NCBI GenBank assembly: GCA_037176905.1
Contig: JBBBWG010032320.1
Location: 1 to 42,604, forward strand
Reading direction: 5' to 3'
DNA: 42,604 nucleotides
Source of the DNA: Azolla pinnata
Lineage: Eukaryota > Streptophyta > Polypodiopsida > Salviniales > Salviniaceae
Shown here: one piece after another, positions 1 through 11,582 of the stretch
Numbering within the stretch: the stretch's first letter is position 1
Layout: the number at the start of each line of letters is the position of its first letter
Program-made: the position numbers and the translations under genes
The notes under the pieces: generated by a model
What the model was told of the DNA's origin: nothing
Databases searched by the model: none
Seen by the model: the letters and a program-made list of their open reading frames with translations, nothing else

Positions 1-81
1 CAGCCATTCCAGCATATTACAAATATGGCCCGTCCAGCTATGGACAGTGTGAACACGGCCATTAGATGCCCGTTTTCGACA
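1..81 (-). repeat. LTR fragment, copia family A
   Basis: These 81 bases match, with only scattered differences, the 5' part (minus orientation) of the LTR at 15419-15762. Both contain the block reading CCATTCCRGCATATTA and the block GTGAACACGGCCATTAGATG. The piece ends at TTCGACA, the reverse complement of the TGTCGAA that starts that LTR. It lies directly against copia reverse transcriptase sequence of the opposite orientation, so it is a separate insertion. The rest lies left of the window. Confidence 0.75.
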
Positions 82-1813
82 CTCAAGACATAAAGGAAAC
101 TAGTTCTTCTTTAAAGATAGAGTTCAAAATGAAAGAATTAGTTAAGATAAAATATTGTATAAGCTTGCAACTTGAACATATCCCTGAAGATATATTATTA
201 CATCAGTATACATATATCAAAAAGATATTTGAGAAGTTTAATATAAAGGATTCATATCCAACTAGAACTCTTATGGCAATAAGATCTCTTGTTATAGAGA
301 ATGATCCATTTAGACCATGGGAAGATAATGAAAAATATTTGGGACCTAAATGTCCATATTTAAGCATCTTATGAGAATTAATATACCTTGTGAATGGTAC
401 TAGATCTGATATTGCATTTGTTGTTAACCTCTTAGCAAGATTCAGTTCAGATCCTACCACCAAAAGGCATTGGACTAGCATTAAACAAAATTTCTTTTGT
501 TATTTACGTGATACTCAGGATCTTGGTTCGTTCTTTAAAAAATATCAAGACCTAACCATAGTGGGATATGTAGATGGTATCATGAGTACCAACACAAAAA
601 AGTTTATATGTAGATGTAAACCTATAACCTATAACCACATAAGATGAAATCTTATCTATTAGACTATCTTATTTCAATTAATAAATATTATCTTTTAAAA
701 CTTGATAATATCTTAAAACATTATCATATTAACGTTAAAAAACGACTTGCGACGTCTGCTGACATTGCAAGTCCTCAAAGCCACCCAAGTGGCAATCATG
801 CATGCAAGCCACGTGGCAATCATGCATGCAAGCCACGTGGCAAGCATGCATGAGGCCTAAACCTGTATAAATATTGAGTTGGTCTTAGTATTGAACCATT
901 CCGGTTCAAACCAAGTCTTTGGTGCCTTGTACTCTAAGTTTGTTGGTAATACATATATTATCTTCTTGCTCTAATCTGGTTTTGTTCTTATCGTGTTCGT
1001 GTCTTCCAAGTCTATCGTTGTCAACAAGTTTCGGCCGTGACAGATGGTGGATATCTTTCAAACCCTCATAAAGCTTTGTCACTGATTGGGTATGTGTTTC
1101 CTTGTGGTGGTATAGCCATCTCGTGGAAATTGGCAAAGTAGATGATGGTGGCGACATTAACCAACCACTCAGAGATTATAGCACTATTTGAAATAACTAA
1201 AGAATGTGTATGGTTAAGAAGAGTGATACATCATGTACAGAATACATGTGGGTTGAATATCACTCCTACACCAACCATCCTTTACGAAGATAATTCCACT
1301 TGTGTTGCACAAATACAAACGGGGTATGTAACAAAAAAAGTCCCACGAAGCATATATCACCTAAATTTTTCTATATACATGAATTGCAAAAGAAAGAATA
1401 AATTACGATAACTCTCACTGAGACTAATGAAAGTCTTGTGGATGTATTTACTAAGTCTTTGCCTACTAGCATTTTTTAAAAGCTTGTGCAAGGTATTGGC
1501 ATGAAAAGGATGAGAGATGTACACAAATCAAGGGGAGCACTATCCTGACATTATCCCATTAATACTAATATTGAAACTCGGTATATTATTCCCAAAGAAT
1601 GGTAGAGTTATCTCGTAGATTAGCTCTTGGTTACACTATTCTTCCCTTAGTGAGTTTTCTTTGAAGTTTCTCACGTTTAGGTTTTTATGAGGCAACAATA
1701 CAATATAAGTAGTGTGTAGTATGTACGCTTTCTCCTATCCTTTTTTCCCACTAGGTTTTTGGATGGAGTTTTAATGAAGCATATGTATAACATGGTATTC
1801 ATCCAAGGGGGAG
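82..1813 (+). pseudogene. Ty1/copia pol remnant: reverse transcriptase end and RNase H
   Basis: Translation in several frames matches the end of copia reverse transcriptase and RNase H. Visible motifs are FKMKELVKIKYCISLQLEH, then RSDIAFVVNLLARFSS at 399-446, then GYVFPCGGIAISW near 1090, HSEIIALFEITKECVWLRR near 1170-1220, LYEDNSTCVAQIQ, and VFTKSLPTS near 1445. Stops and frameshifts break the frame, and a solo LTR (578-1042) splits the conserved GYVD...GGYLS segment. A purine tract AAGGGGGAG at 1805-1813 fits a polypurine tract before the 3' LTR; a second one lies near 1526. The 5' half of the element is missing. Confidence 0.85.
578..1042 (+). mobile_element. Solo LTR with TA...CA ends inside copia pol
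   Basis: A 465-bp insertion interrupts the copia RNase H region. The flanks repeat GATGG (573-577 and 1043-1047; the next base, T, also matches), which fits a 5-bp target duplication. The insert starts TATCATGAG and ends CGTGACA, so its ends are TA...CA rather than TG...CA. It holds a TATA box (TGTATAAATATTGAG, near 863) and short direct repeats of CATGCAAGCCACGTGGCAA (about 799-855). A second, truncated copy lies inverted at 35645-36009 and shares the same start. That it is a solo LTR is inferred from the TATA box, the size and the duplication; no internal region was seen. Confidence 0.65.
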
Positions 1814-2148
1814 TATTATGAGAACTAGGTGGGCCACAACCACGTCTCACTTCTCCCTTCTTGCACACCCTCTATTTCTAGCATCATGCCCCTTAATCTA
1901 ACATGACCTCTTTTAATTTATCAAGAATAGAAAGCTCTCATACCCTCCTATTTCTGGAGTAGGGACTTGAGGTGGGCTCATATCAAAATAGCTCATCTAT
2001 TAGTATATATATATACACTAGTAGTATTAGGAGAGGGTTTACAAGGTCAGAGTGAGTATGCGTGAGAGATTATTATAAATAATATTAATATAATCATTCT
2101 CTCTCTCTACATCTGTCTCTAACTACATGTATCTTTGGAGTTCCAACA
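1814..2148 (+). mobile_element. Putative 3' LTR of the copia element
   Basis: This follows the purine tract at 1805-1813. It would start TATTATGAG and end CCAACA, again TA...CA. It holds AT-rich TATA-like runs (TATATATATATACAC near 2010, ATTATAAATAATATT near 2075) and a CTCTCTCT tract, as copia LTRs often do. No second copy is present in the window, so the boundaries rest only on the purine tract and the CA end. Confidence 0.45.
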
Positions 2149-2732
2149 ATGACTCAATCCACAAACTTTATCTCCTGACTCGTATTATTACTTTGCAAAA
2201 GGAGGGGGGTGATATCTTAGACATCATTACTCACATGGGAGGATAATGTGAAAAGCACCCAATTCATCAATTCAATCAATAACACTTCCACCTAGAATCG
2301 AAATGCTAAAGCCTAGTATCATCTTTGCTGATATTGTGATCATCTTTGCTGATTACTCACAATAACAGCTTGATGTGAACGTAGAAGAAGAAGAAGAAGA
2401 AGAAGCTCAGGCAGGTCCATTTGGAAAGGAGTAACTAACATGACCAGATAATAACTGTAAATTTGTTACAGACAATAGGTCTAGCCATTGACCCTCCCTT
2501 TTTTCACTTTGCCATGTGATGTACATAAACTTATTCGGCAAAGCTTCAAGACCCATGCATTCTAATGCATGTATATATGTACCTATAACTCAAAGACTGA
2601 ATCCTTGCCTCTTTGTTTGGCTGTGCCAAATATACAAGTTGAAATATTTACGCCCTTCCCAATGGGTGAAAAACAAAAATAAGGTTTACATTAGATAGAC
2701 CCGACTCTTTTTTCCACAGACGGATTGACTTA
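2149..2732. other. Intergenic stretch without a gene
   Basis: No coding sequence or repeat family was recognised. There is a short AGA/GAA microsatellite at about 2383-2405. The right part probably contains the 3' untranslated region of the NAC gene, which is transcribed from the other strand and whose stop codon starts at 2735. Confidence 0.5.
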
Positions 2733-5700
2733 TTACACTCTTTCCACAAGTTTCCAGCCACTGCTCGCTATGAACAACCATAAGAAGCTGCACACCATCA
2801 CAAAACAAGCTAGCACAAAGTACAAAACACTCGATCCATTTCCCATCTGCCTTTGAGCTGCATTGACAGACGATGATTTCACTAGCTTCTTATTTACACT
2901 TTGTGAAGCATCACCCTCTGCTGCTACACCATAACTCGGACCTTTTGATGGCATTGGTTTTGGTGACAAATCAGCAGCCGAAGCTGGAAATGCTGGAAGA
3001 CTTTCAAGATACTTCAGAACAGAATTGAATCTTTTCCTTCTTTGCCCTGTCAACATATTTGCTTGAATACTGGGCTCGCTCAACGTGGTGTGATTTTGGC
3101 CGTCATACGATGCCAGATAGTCGGCCTCAGAGACCATGTCAACAGGACTGTTCTTCATACGGTTCTCACTCTCAAAAACTTGAAACATTTGAGACGTGTC
3201 AAAGTACTGCATGTCATCTGATGCAGCAGCAACGTCAAAACCCACAACAGATCTGTTTTCCTCAGCAAATAATGCATTGTAGGGCTCAAAAAACTCCAGA
3301 ATTTGATCATATTCGAGCTCCCCAGCTGTGGGAAACTGGGAAAAGGTAGTAATTTCTGCTTTGAAGCATACGAACATCATTAGTATGAGATTGATCTTTT
3401 TGTTGAAATGGCAGAATGAACCACATGTTTACCTGTCGATATCGGTGTACCTTCCAGCACATCCAGACCATTATATTGATGAAGCAGATTTTGATCATGA
3501 TTGATTACATCCAGTAGCCTGGTCTAAATTTTTTTTTAAAAATATACATATAAGCCAATAAATAAAGCAAGAGTTCCTTCAAAAGAAATACAACATTGCC
3601 TCTATAATACAAGAGCGTTAGAGAAACTCTCTCAGTAAATACCAGGTACAAATATAAAAAGATATATAAGCCAATAATAAAGCAAGAGTTCCTCCAAACA
3701 GAAGATACAACATTTCCTCTATAATACAAGACTGCTTATTTGCTTCTTTAGAGAAACTCTCTCAGTACATACCAGGTTTAATACAAGATGGACACAACTT
3801 TATTATAATGCCAATGATTCAGGTTTGACAACTACTGTGACCGATCAGTTTACATTAGCGACAAGGATTATTAATGCAAATGTTTATTTACCGACTTACA
3901 GGAAAGCATACCCCGATATTCTACAGCCAAAGAGTGTAAAAGACATGCCCTCATAATTGCAAGTGCACTACGAGTATGCACTATTAGTTGTTTCTGAAGA
4001 CAGCTCATATTCAATCACCGAGCTACTAGTATAATAATGTCAAAGATGTATATCCAAAGAGAGCAGCAATATATACAAGAGTATGAACAATAATATATAT
4101 GTTTCAGCCATGTAGCTGTAATGCGTTTAAGATGGGGAATGAAATGATGTGAGCAATAAATGAATGATAAAACATGGGCTTTCAATATCCATCATTTCTT
4201 TTTACTGGTCTTACAATAGAAATCCCATTCATCACAATTTGAATAACTTTAAGTCTCCTTTAATTTATGGAATTCCAGATCAATGATTGCAAATAAGGTA
4301 GTTGCAAAGGTAGGACGCACATGCTAAGAAAGAAGTATGTATGCATTAAAATATATCTCCACATAGATATAGATATATAAGAATAATAAATGAAATCATG
4401 AACGTCCCCTGAATTATATGACAGTCTAGATTGTTTGTATGAGAAGCTCTATGAAAACGGTAGGAACTTTAACTATTTGATATAGCGATAGTATATGTGA
4501 GTACATGAGCATTGGTTCCCAGACAGAGAGTTGACAAGTCTACAACAGAAAACCAAAAGTTTTCTGGTGAGTGGTCAACCTTCCAGATGCTTGCAGCCCT
4601 TCTTGGAACCTAATCCACAGTATGCATGAAAGAGACTAAATCTTGAAATGTTAGTCGGAGAAAGAGATTAGTAATTCTCAGCTAAACCCAGATCGAAACC
4701 CAGAAAATGAAGATTTTCAGGAACTTCAACTGACATTACACACACCACAAAAAGAGCCTTTCAGCATTTAGAATGTATTTCCGTAAAGCAAGAGTCCTAT
4801 GTATCACTTTATCTTAAAGAGAACAGGATCATTGAAATGGTTACCTCAGGTGTGGTTGGTTGAAAACATTCTTGCTTGAGCACGTCAGACACCATTGATT
4901 CGTGTTGTAGAGGCATATCAGAACTCGTTAATGCTGAAGACGCAACATTAGAAACTGGGAAAAGGTCATCTAACTCTAAAAAGTCTCCATTATTTGGGGG
5001 AGAATCCGAACGACGTGGTGAATCTACAGCATTATCATTACGATTTCCAGTCCCTACAAGCTCGTAGAGCTCTCGGAGGATACTCTCCTCGGATTCATTT
5101 GCACTAGGATCCACAAAATCTCTATTTCCAGTAAAACTATCCACCGCACAAGGCACAGGTCCTGATATGGAGGTGGTGCTTGCAGCACACTGATCAATGA
5201 AACAAACTAGAGTATGAATACAATCAGAGGAAACTTGCAGTAGAGCCAAAGAGAAAATAGGCATTGATTAACAGACAACATGAACATTTTTCATTACCTT
5301 CCCATCAGGATTAGGAGATTTCACCAATGGTTTTACTTCCATAATACTCTCTCCCTGAGGCATTATCTCATTTCCATGGGGATTTTCGAGAACTTTCGTC
5401 AACAAGCCATCGTCATACTCAATGAGCGGGTGATTCCGGTCTTCTCTTTCTAATACATCCCTGTCATCATCATCTTCCTCAACAGGTGCACCATACTGCT
5501 CTCCATTTCTAGGTCCAGGACCGCTCTTCTGATAAACTCGGCAAAGCACATAGCCATTCTGGACTTGAAAGAAAAATGATGTACATATTAGTTTACATCT
5601 TTCGAGATTGCACGCAATGGACTCATCTTCAAAAGGAAAAGATAAGTACAAACAAAAAGAACCATATATTCTCATGAACAAGTACTGGCTCAAAAGGTAA

Positions 5701-6411
5701 TAATACAGCATATATACTCAGATCTCATCAAAGAGAATATGGGAGCAGAGGACTTTCTCTATGAGAAAAGGAAAGCATGCATAACATTTCACAATCTCAT
5801 TTCAATTAGTGGAGAGGGAGGGAGATGGAGAGAAACTCGCCTGAAAAGCATGTAAGCGCTCACATTCCTCGTCATCAAGGCGGTATTCGTGCATTACCCA
5901 ATTGGTTCTCTCTCCCTTGGGTGCTCTTCCATTGTAATAAACCAGAGTTTTCTTCATTCCTACAGTCTTGGATGCAGAGTTGACAGCCCTATCCTTTCCG
6001 GTTGCTTTCCAGTAGCCTTTTTCAGTTGCCCTATTCGCACGAGAACCATTTGCATATTTCCTATCTCGAGGATTAAAGAAATACCATTCCAGGTCTCTGG
6101 TTTGTAGGAGAGACCTTTCTGAAGACGAAGATATAACAAAAACAAAACACCACGCAAAAATTGGATCAAATTTACTTATTTTGCGTAGAAACAATAGCGT
6201 ACACATCAAAGACTTATTCTTATTTGCATGAAAGAATCAAGAACAAAAGACAGACACCTGGAAGGTCCCATGGGTCATACTTGTAGAGATCGATCTCGCC
6301 GATCGCATCAAACTCTATTCTCTTACCGCAGATTTTCCTCTTGAGATAATAGCTGACAAGCTCTTCATCTGTAGGATGGAATCGGAATCCAGGTGGAAGC
6401 TGAAACCTCAT
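2733..6411 (-). CDS. Membrane-tethered NAC transcription factor (NTL type)
   Basis: Five exons on the minus strand: 6411-6258, 6118-5841, 5558-5298, 5189-4845 and 3335-2733. They join in frame (1641 bp, 546 aa). The start is the methionine of [13 protein letters not shown], the usual NAC position. The NAC DNA-binding domain spans about residues 5-157: [19 protein letters not shown], then WKATGKDR (88-95), [28 protein letters not shown] and [29 protein letters not shown] segment after the domain and a C-terminal hydrophobic helix (about 516-536) followed by a short tail identify an NTL protein. Family knowledge: such factors sit in a membrane and are released by proteolysis under stress. The middle is acidic and disordered, as expected of an activation region. 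Introns follow GT-AG except the second, which appears to be GC-AG. The nearest Arabidopsis group cannot be fixed by eye (ANAC053/078 and ANAC062/091 are candidates). Confidence 0.93.
3547..3777. repeat. Tandem duplication inside NAC intron 4
   Basis: Two imperfect copies lie head to tail, about 3547-3648 and 3664-3777. Both contain AAAGCAAGAGTTCCT, CCTCTATAATACAAGA and AGAGAAACTCTCTCAGTA. The second copy carries an extra stretch near 3730-3750. They lie in the 1.5-kb intron (3336-4844) between exons 4 and 5, for which I see no further exon. Confidence 0.85.
5559..5840 (-). other. Apparent GC-AG intron in the NAC domain
   Basis: The exon 2 end reads CAG|GCGAGT on the minus strand and the next exon starts after CCAG. 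Using the GC donor joins ECERLHAFQ to [10 protein letters not shown], which has the length expected of NAC domains (pattern EC..., then Q-D-A-Y-x-L-C-R) and keeps the frame. A GT site four bases downstream, with an acceptor five bases upstream of the AAT, would also keep the frame but adds two residues (AI). The GC-AG reading fits the family better. Confidence 0.65.
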
Positions 6412-7091
6412 GATCTCGAAAAAATGGCTTCCACCACAGAATCTGACTTGTATATATTTCCAGTTGGCCGATCCGTTGTAATTGTTTGACACACCCAGGG
6501 AAATGGGGACGACAAGCAAGGCGGATGTGTATGTGTGTTTGTGCTCTTGTTGAAAGCTCCAGCTTGTATGGCAGCGCATAAAACTCGGAGATGATGAGCA
6601 CAGCGCCGTCCTAGGGTTTGAAATGCTCGGGATGGAAAGGAGATTTACAAAGCAAAGAGAGGTCGCCGCGACACACCGGCCCCTCCCCCCTTCTCTCTCT
6701 CTCTCTCTCTTTCTCTTTCCTTCACGGAACTCCGAGGTGATCTACAGTCAGCCCATCAATTAACTTAATAGGTCTTCTTCTGAATCCAGCTGCGAATGGA
6801 GGGAGAGTTGTGAATTTACCAGGACGCTGGAGGCTCCGGTTTCTGTGTCTGCTGCTTCTGTGTTGGTTGGTTGGTTGGTTCCTTCGCTGGAAGAGAAGAA
6901 GAAGAAGAAGAAGAAGCAGTAGGAAGAGGAGAGTAGAAGTGGGTGATTGATGGTGAGGGTGTGAAGCAGGGAATCAGAGCGGATTGCTGCCGCGGCTTTT
7001 TGTTTTCCTTTCACTCTCCAAGATCGCTTTTGTTCTTGCTTATTTTCTTTTCTTTCTTTCTCTTTGACAAAAACATGCATAGTATATATAG
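6412..7091 (-). promoter_or_regulatory. NAC gene 5' leader and probable TATA box
   Basis: On the minus strand a TATA box (CTATATATACT, 7081-7091) lies about 670 bp upstream of the chosen start codon, so the 5' leader may be long or contain an intron. The leader is rich in CTCTCTCT (minus: GAGAGA, near 6692-6717) and CTT/GAA repeats (about 6890-6917). It contains several ATG codons. One at 6579 is in frame with the NAC domain, with no stop between, and would add 56 residues; this segment lacks similarity to known NAC N-termini, so I treat it as leader. Confidence 0.45.
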
Positions 7092-7875
7092 ACAGAAGAA
7101 GACGTACATAGCTTCAACTCCATCGTGGGCGTGGTGGTGGGGTTGGGACCGTGGATTGGAGATGTAGAGCGTCCCAATGAATGAACGGAATTTGTGATTT
7201 TCAACAGAGGAAAGCGCAAAGCTCAAGAGTCTATGAAAAGTCCACTGTGACGTGTGCACTGATGGATTGTTGATGATGGTGATGATAGACAGATCGTTTC
7301 ATACCATGCCATGCATCCACTGCTGTCTTCTGCTTTGGATTTCTTCTTCAGATTTCCCGGCTCCATTTTCTCTTGCTTCGCTTTCGTTGGGAATTTTTCT
7401 TTCTTCCAGGAGGAAGCAACATGCTCCATGGATGATGGATGGTGTGGATCGGACTCTAGCAGCAGATGGCGACGGCGGCAACAACTGTCAGCACTATTGC
7501 TGGCCGTTGCTAAGTCTATGGCTGGTCACCGGCAGGACTGAAAAGAAAAGCAATCTGTGGATGCTAAATCTGCATCGTTCACTCCATCGCTCGAGTAAAT
7601 CAGACATACATCGACAGATGATGTGGCCCAACCATGGCATTACTTTCTTTCTAAGCACATGTATACATGCAAGTATACATGCATACATACATATTGTATC
7701 CTCATGCAGTAAGTAACATGCATGCATCTATGTCCAACAGAGCTCCCAATGAATTCAGGTGACTCCTTGGCAACCCAGAAACTCTACATTTGCAAGTAAC
7801 CTCGGCTTGATAGATAACTCAAATGCTTTTTCTGAAGGTGAGTTGGCCGTTGGGCATGCTGATTGGCCTTCTACC

Positions 7876-7953
7876 GACGATGACGATGACGATGATGACG
7901 ACAACGACAACGACGATGACGACGACGATGATGATGATGAGGATGATGATGCG
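7876..7953 (+). repeat. GAY trinucleotide microsatellite
   Basis: About 26 GAC/GAT triplets, interrupted by AAC and GAG, form a tract that would encode mostly aspartate. A 90-codon open frame (7759-8031) spans it, but the flanks resemble no protein and start and stop lack context, so I do not call it a gene. Confidence 0.85.
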
Positions 7954-8113
7954 AGTTGTTACTTTCAAGTGAAATCTAGCCTTCAATTGTTAGAACCCGA
8001 GAAGCTAATAAAAAATACTTACAAGGAGTGAGTCGAGTAAAGTGCAAAAGTGTGAGATCATGGAAGAGCAAAGTTGACAAAGGTAAAAACAAAGAAAAGG
8101 CAAGATACAAGTT

Positions 8114-8203
8114 CATGAAATAGAACACAATGGTATTATTTGTAATAGAAGCGAAATCGTAATTATAGAAGTACATGAAATAGTACACAATGATGTTATT
8201 TAT
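8114..8203. repeat. Short direct duplication
   Basis: Two copies of about 31 bp, starting CATGAAATAG at 8114 and again at 8173, differ at a few positions. Each continues with ACACAATG and TTATTT. The origin is not recognised. Confidence 0.6.
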
Positions 8204-11200
8204 ATCATGAACTACATCTAAACTGTGGTTATATTAGAGTGAATACTCTTGAATACGCACATATACACATTGAACACAAGAATGGTCTCTCATTTTATAG
8301 GAGAACTTTACATATAAAAGATGGAGAAGCGTGACTAATAAGTTTGGACATTTACCTGTATGAGCTTGCAAGATGTCCATTGATCAGCACAAAAGTTGGA
8401 ATCAGATGAATGCATTACTTGTTCACACCTTGTTCAGCTTGATCTTGTCGACAGTGACACAATCAAGAACAATTTGGTGTCAAAGTTCTATGTGCTTAAA
8501 TCCACACCAAATTTTTTGCTAGTAAGATGCGACTCCGACTATTATTGTCCAACGTTCTTCAAGTAATTCAAAATAAAAAAGATTTCATTGAAATCTATTT
8601 TACGCTATTGCTTGACGCCCTATTTGTATTTAGTTTCACTAAGCTAGATGTTTGCTTTCAACAAAACACAAAAAACCATTAAGGGAATGAGATCCCATGT
8701 TTTATTCCACTCAGATGGATTGCATTACATGCTTCATCACAAGTTGTTATTTTTCCGATTTGGGTTGGTGTACTACATTATCCAATCATGAAGGAAGAAG
8801 CATCACAACAGACTAAGGGTCATTCAGTTCAATCGTGGTTTGTTACTTGCAGTTAGCTACTCATTTGCCATATTGACAATTCTGTGCAAAAGGGAAGGTC
8901 AGTGATAGAGACTATAGGAGACAAGAAACCTTGCTGAGAAGATGTTCCATTGCTCATATGAGCTAGTTCAATGTTATGCCGTAGAGATGTAGCTCAAAAC
9001 TTGAGAAAGTACTGGGTGTTCTCTCACTTGGTGATATAGAGTGGTACAACATATGTACCTTCAAACCTCCAAAATGTGTTCGAAGTTCTTGGCTAGCTAG
9101 CTGGATGAATGAGCTCAATGATTAATTGAGTACAAGGACAATATCTCACATATAATATATGTCGATTGAATGCTTGTACGGAGTCACATGATCTGAAGCT
9201 CCTGGATCTTCGACCAGCCCCTATTTGACTTGTATGCATTATTGGGCATGTAGAAGATGTCGACATCAATGATTTTCCTCTACATGTCAAGGTCTCAGTA
9301 TCCAATTAGGAATCGGAAATATATTGATCGAGACTTGGGATTGTCAAAGTGTTTCAAGTTTCTCAAGTGGACACATTTGGGATTTCAGATGTCTTCGTTT
9401 TCATTAGAATGTTGAGACACTAGCAATATCTTCTTGATAGAAGTGTAGCATGATTGATGACTCTGGTGTGTGTATGCATGTATGTATACACTTTTTGGAA
9501 TACTATCTATGTCAATTGAGCAGAGCAAAGCGAGGGCAGGAGTAAAGCAGGCAAGACGGGCTTGCTTGTACGCCCCGCCCTAATCTGCTTTGTTCAACAA
9601 TTTCCAACACATGGTTCAATCAACCGCATCAACATTTACAACATGCGTCAAAGACTTGGTTCTAGTCTAACCCTTCATTCATTTATTTGTGCATTCTTTC
9701 ATTATTAACCGATCAACGGATCGATCACATCATATACAAAAAAAGCAAAAAGCAAAGCAAAAGCTCTCTATCTCTTGTCTGCTATCTGTTTGTGTCTACC
9801 CTAAAAGTCATTCAGTTGAACAAACATTCTTGAGCGAACCGTGTATGTAACGAAGAAAGACAATCCATTTCGCTATGACCATCTTCATCGATATTAATGA
9901 GAAAAAGCATTGGAGACTGCATACATCGTCAAAGTTATAAAGGTCCTTGTCTTATCCATGTCTTTGTCTTGGCATGAGGGGAGGGAGGGTTAGAACAGAC
10001 CACTTTGGCGCGCAGGCGTAAGCAAGATGATTGTCAAGAGTAAAAAACAATAAAGATTGTTCTCTTCTATTTACCTTCATCTACAAACAAATTCCCCAAG
10101 TATTTAAATCGATCAAACATAAAGGTAATCAACCAGTTCCATCGATCAAGTTGGACCCCTTCGTTATGTTAAGACTCATTAGCATTTATCAAGAAAACAT
10201 TTGGTGGGTAGCTTTCAGGTATAGTATGACTAGATTTATTAGTTCATCACTAATTATCTTCACTAGATTACTTGGTGTCATAGGCATACAAACAAAATAT
10301 TGTAATCATTTTCAAATTTGAACTTATAATCCATACATAAAAATTCTCTCTTGCTAATATGAACTCTTGTCTTCTCATTGTACTATTTTCTTGTTGTTCA
10401 GTTGATGCCTTCTTTTTATCTTCTTGTCCTTAAAAAAGTTAACTTTGTCTGTTTGGAGCTCCAACCATAATTACTTGAATCAAAAAGCTCATCATCTTAA
10501 AGCTTAATCTCCTAATCACTAGATTTGTGGCATTGGAATAAGAGAATCAAATTATTTTACAAAATTTATACCAAGTGAGCACTAAATAGGAGTAATTACA
10601 TAATTAGCTCTCAATATAAGTCCATCAATTCAAAGATCTAACATTTGTCTTTACAAGAAAAAGGTTATCATCTTAAATCTTAGTGTTTGACCAGAGTAGT
10701 TACTCATTGTCGTTAAATGTAGACAAAGGGGATCGAAATCGGTTTGAGGTTCTAACCTGAACATTGCCCAAACCTTATGAAGTCATGCATTATATACATT
10801 AGAATTGCTCGAAGGTTGAATAGGCAATTGGGATGGGCCTTTGACATATCCTTTATTCGAACCCCTTGCCATAATATCTGCAACTCTTCCACAAGTGGTG
10901 CTAGGTACACATCCATATTTGCGACCTTGTACTTCCCAAGGATGAGGAGTTTCAACATGATATAACCCTTCTTGATCGCCACGTATGGAAGTAGGTTGAG
11001 GTTCACTAACACAACTGGCCAAACATTGTATGAGCTACTTCTCAGCCCAACTGGGTTCACTCCATCCGTCCCTAAACCCCGCCTCAAGTAGCACGGTTCA
11101 ACTCCAAATTCAGGCCAAGTAGAATCGATATGTTGCCACGCTAGAGAATCGGCTGGTATTCTCCACTTACCATCTTGGCTCCAATGTGATGCATGTCAAT

Positions 11201-11273
11201 CCATCAATGAGGCGATAGATCGACATTGAAACATCATCTGCAGTCTTAGAATAATCGGGAAGTGTCGAAGTAC

Positions 11274-11582
11274 CTGTAATTTGCAAAGGGGAAAGGTTTG
11301 GGGTTGCAAATCAAGAATGTTGCGGAAATTTTGCATTAAACATGCGGCAACCATGCAACCATTTTGCAGCAAACACGCGGCAACCATGCAGCAATTTTGC
11401 TACAAAACTCGCGGAAAACTTGCAGCAACCTTGCATCAAATTTGCGACAAACTTGCAGCAAACGAGCTGCAACTTTGCTGCAAACGTGCGACAATCTTGC
11501 AGCAATTTAGCAGCAAACTTGTAATAAATTGCATGAAGAAAATGTGAAATCATTGAATTTTTAAACATAGTTTCAGGCTAAC
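11274..11582 (-). repeat. TNP2 intron made of GCGGCAA/GCAGCAA repeats
   Basis: The intron has donor AAG|GTTAGC and acceptor TTACAG|GTAC on the minus strand and restores the TNP2 frame exactly. On the plus strand about 11281-11545 is a degenerate array of short units such as TTGCAGCAA, CGCGGCAA, TTGCATCAA and TTGCGACAA, spaced about 15-20 bp. The same units fill the CACTA-type 3' terminal region at 18959-19290 and occur in the array at 33271-34880. Open frames within it are by-products of the repeats. Confidence 0.85.

Larger units (their letters stand above)
7092..10756. other. Gene-free AT-rich region
   Basis: No gene was supported across this stretch. It holds a few short repeats: GTATACATGCA-type repeats near 7658-7725, a GAY-codon microsatellite (7876-7953), an imperfect direct duplication at 8114-8203, and a GC-rich palindrome-like patch near 9535-9590. 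Scattered short open frames, including a 154-aa one at 7252-7716, show no recognisable domain. Confidence 0.5.

Noticed and set aside
578..1042. Possible intron in the copia pol frame
   Set aside because: The flanking duplication, TATA box and inverted second copy elsewhere fit a solo LTR insertion.
7252..7716. 154-codon plus-strand frame upstream of the NAC gene
   Set aside because: No recognisable domain, overlapping frames in other phases of similar length, and simple-repeat sequence at its end.
7759..8031. 90-codon frame with a long Asp tract
   Set aside because: The length comes from a GAY microsatellite; the flanks resemble no protein.
8830..9310. Possible NBS-LRR resistance gene relic (LKLLDLRPAPI on the plus strand)
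   Set aside because: Only a short LRR-like phrase; surrounding frames do not give NB-ARC or regular leucine repeats.
11281..11568. Open frames on both strands rich in Cys, Ala, Gln and Asn
   Set aside because: They are translations of the GCAGCAA repeat inside a TNP2 intron.
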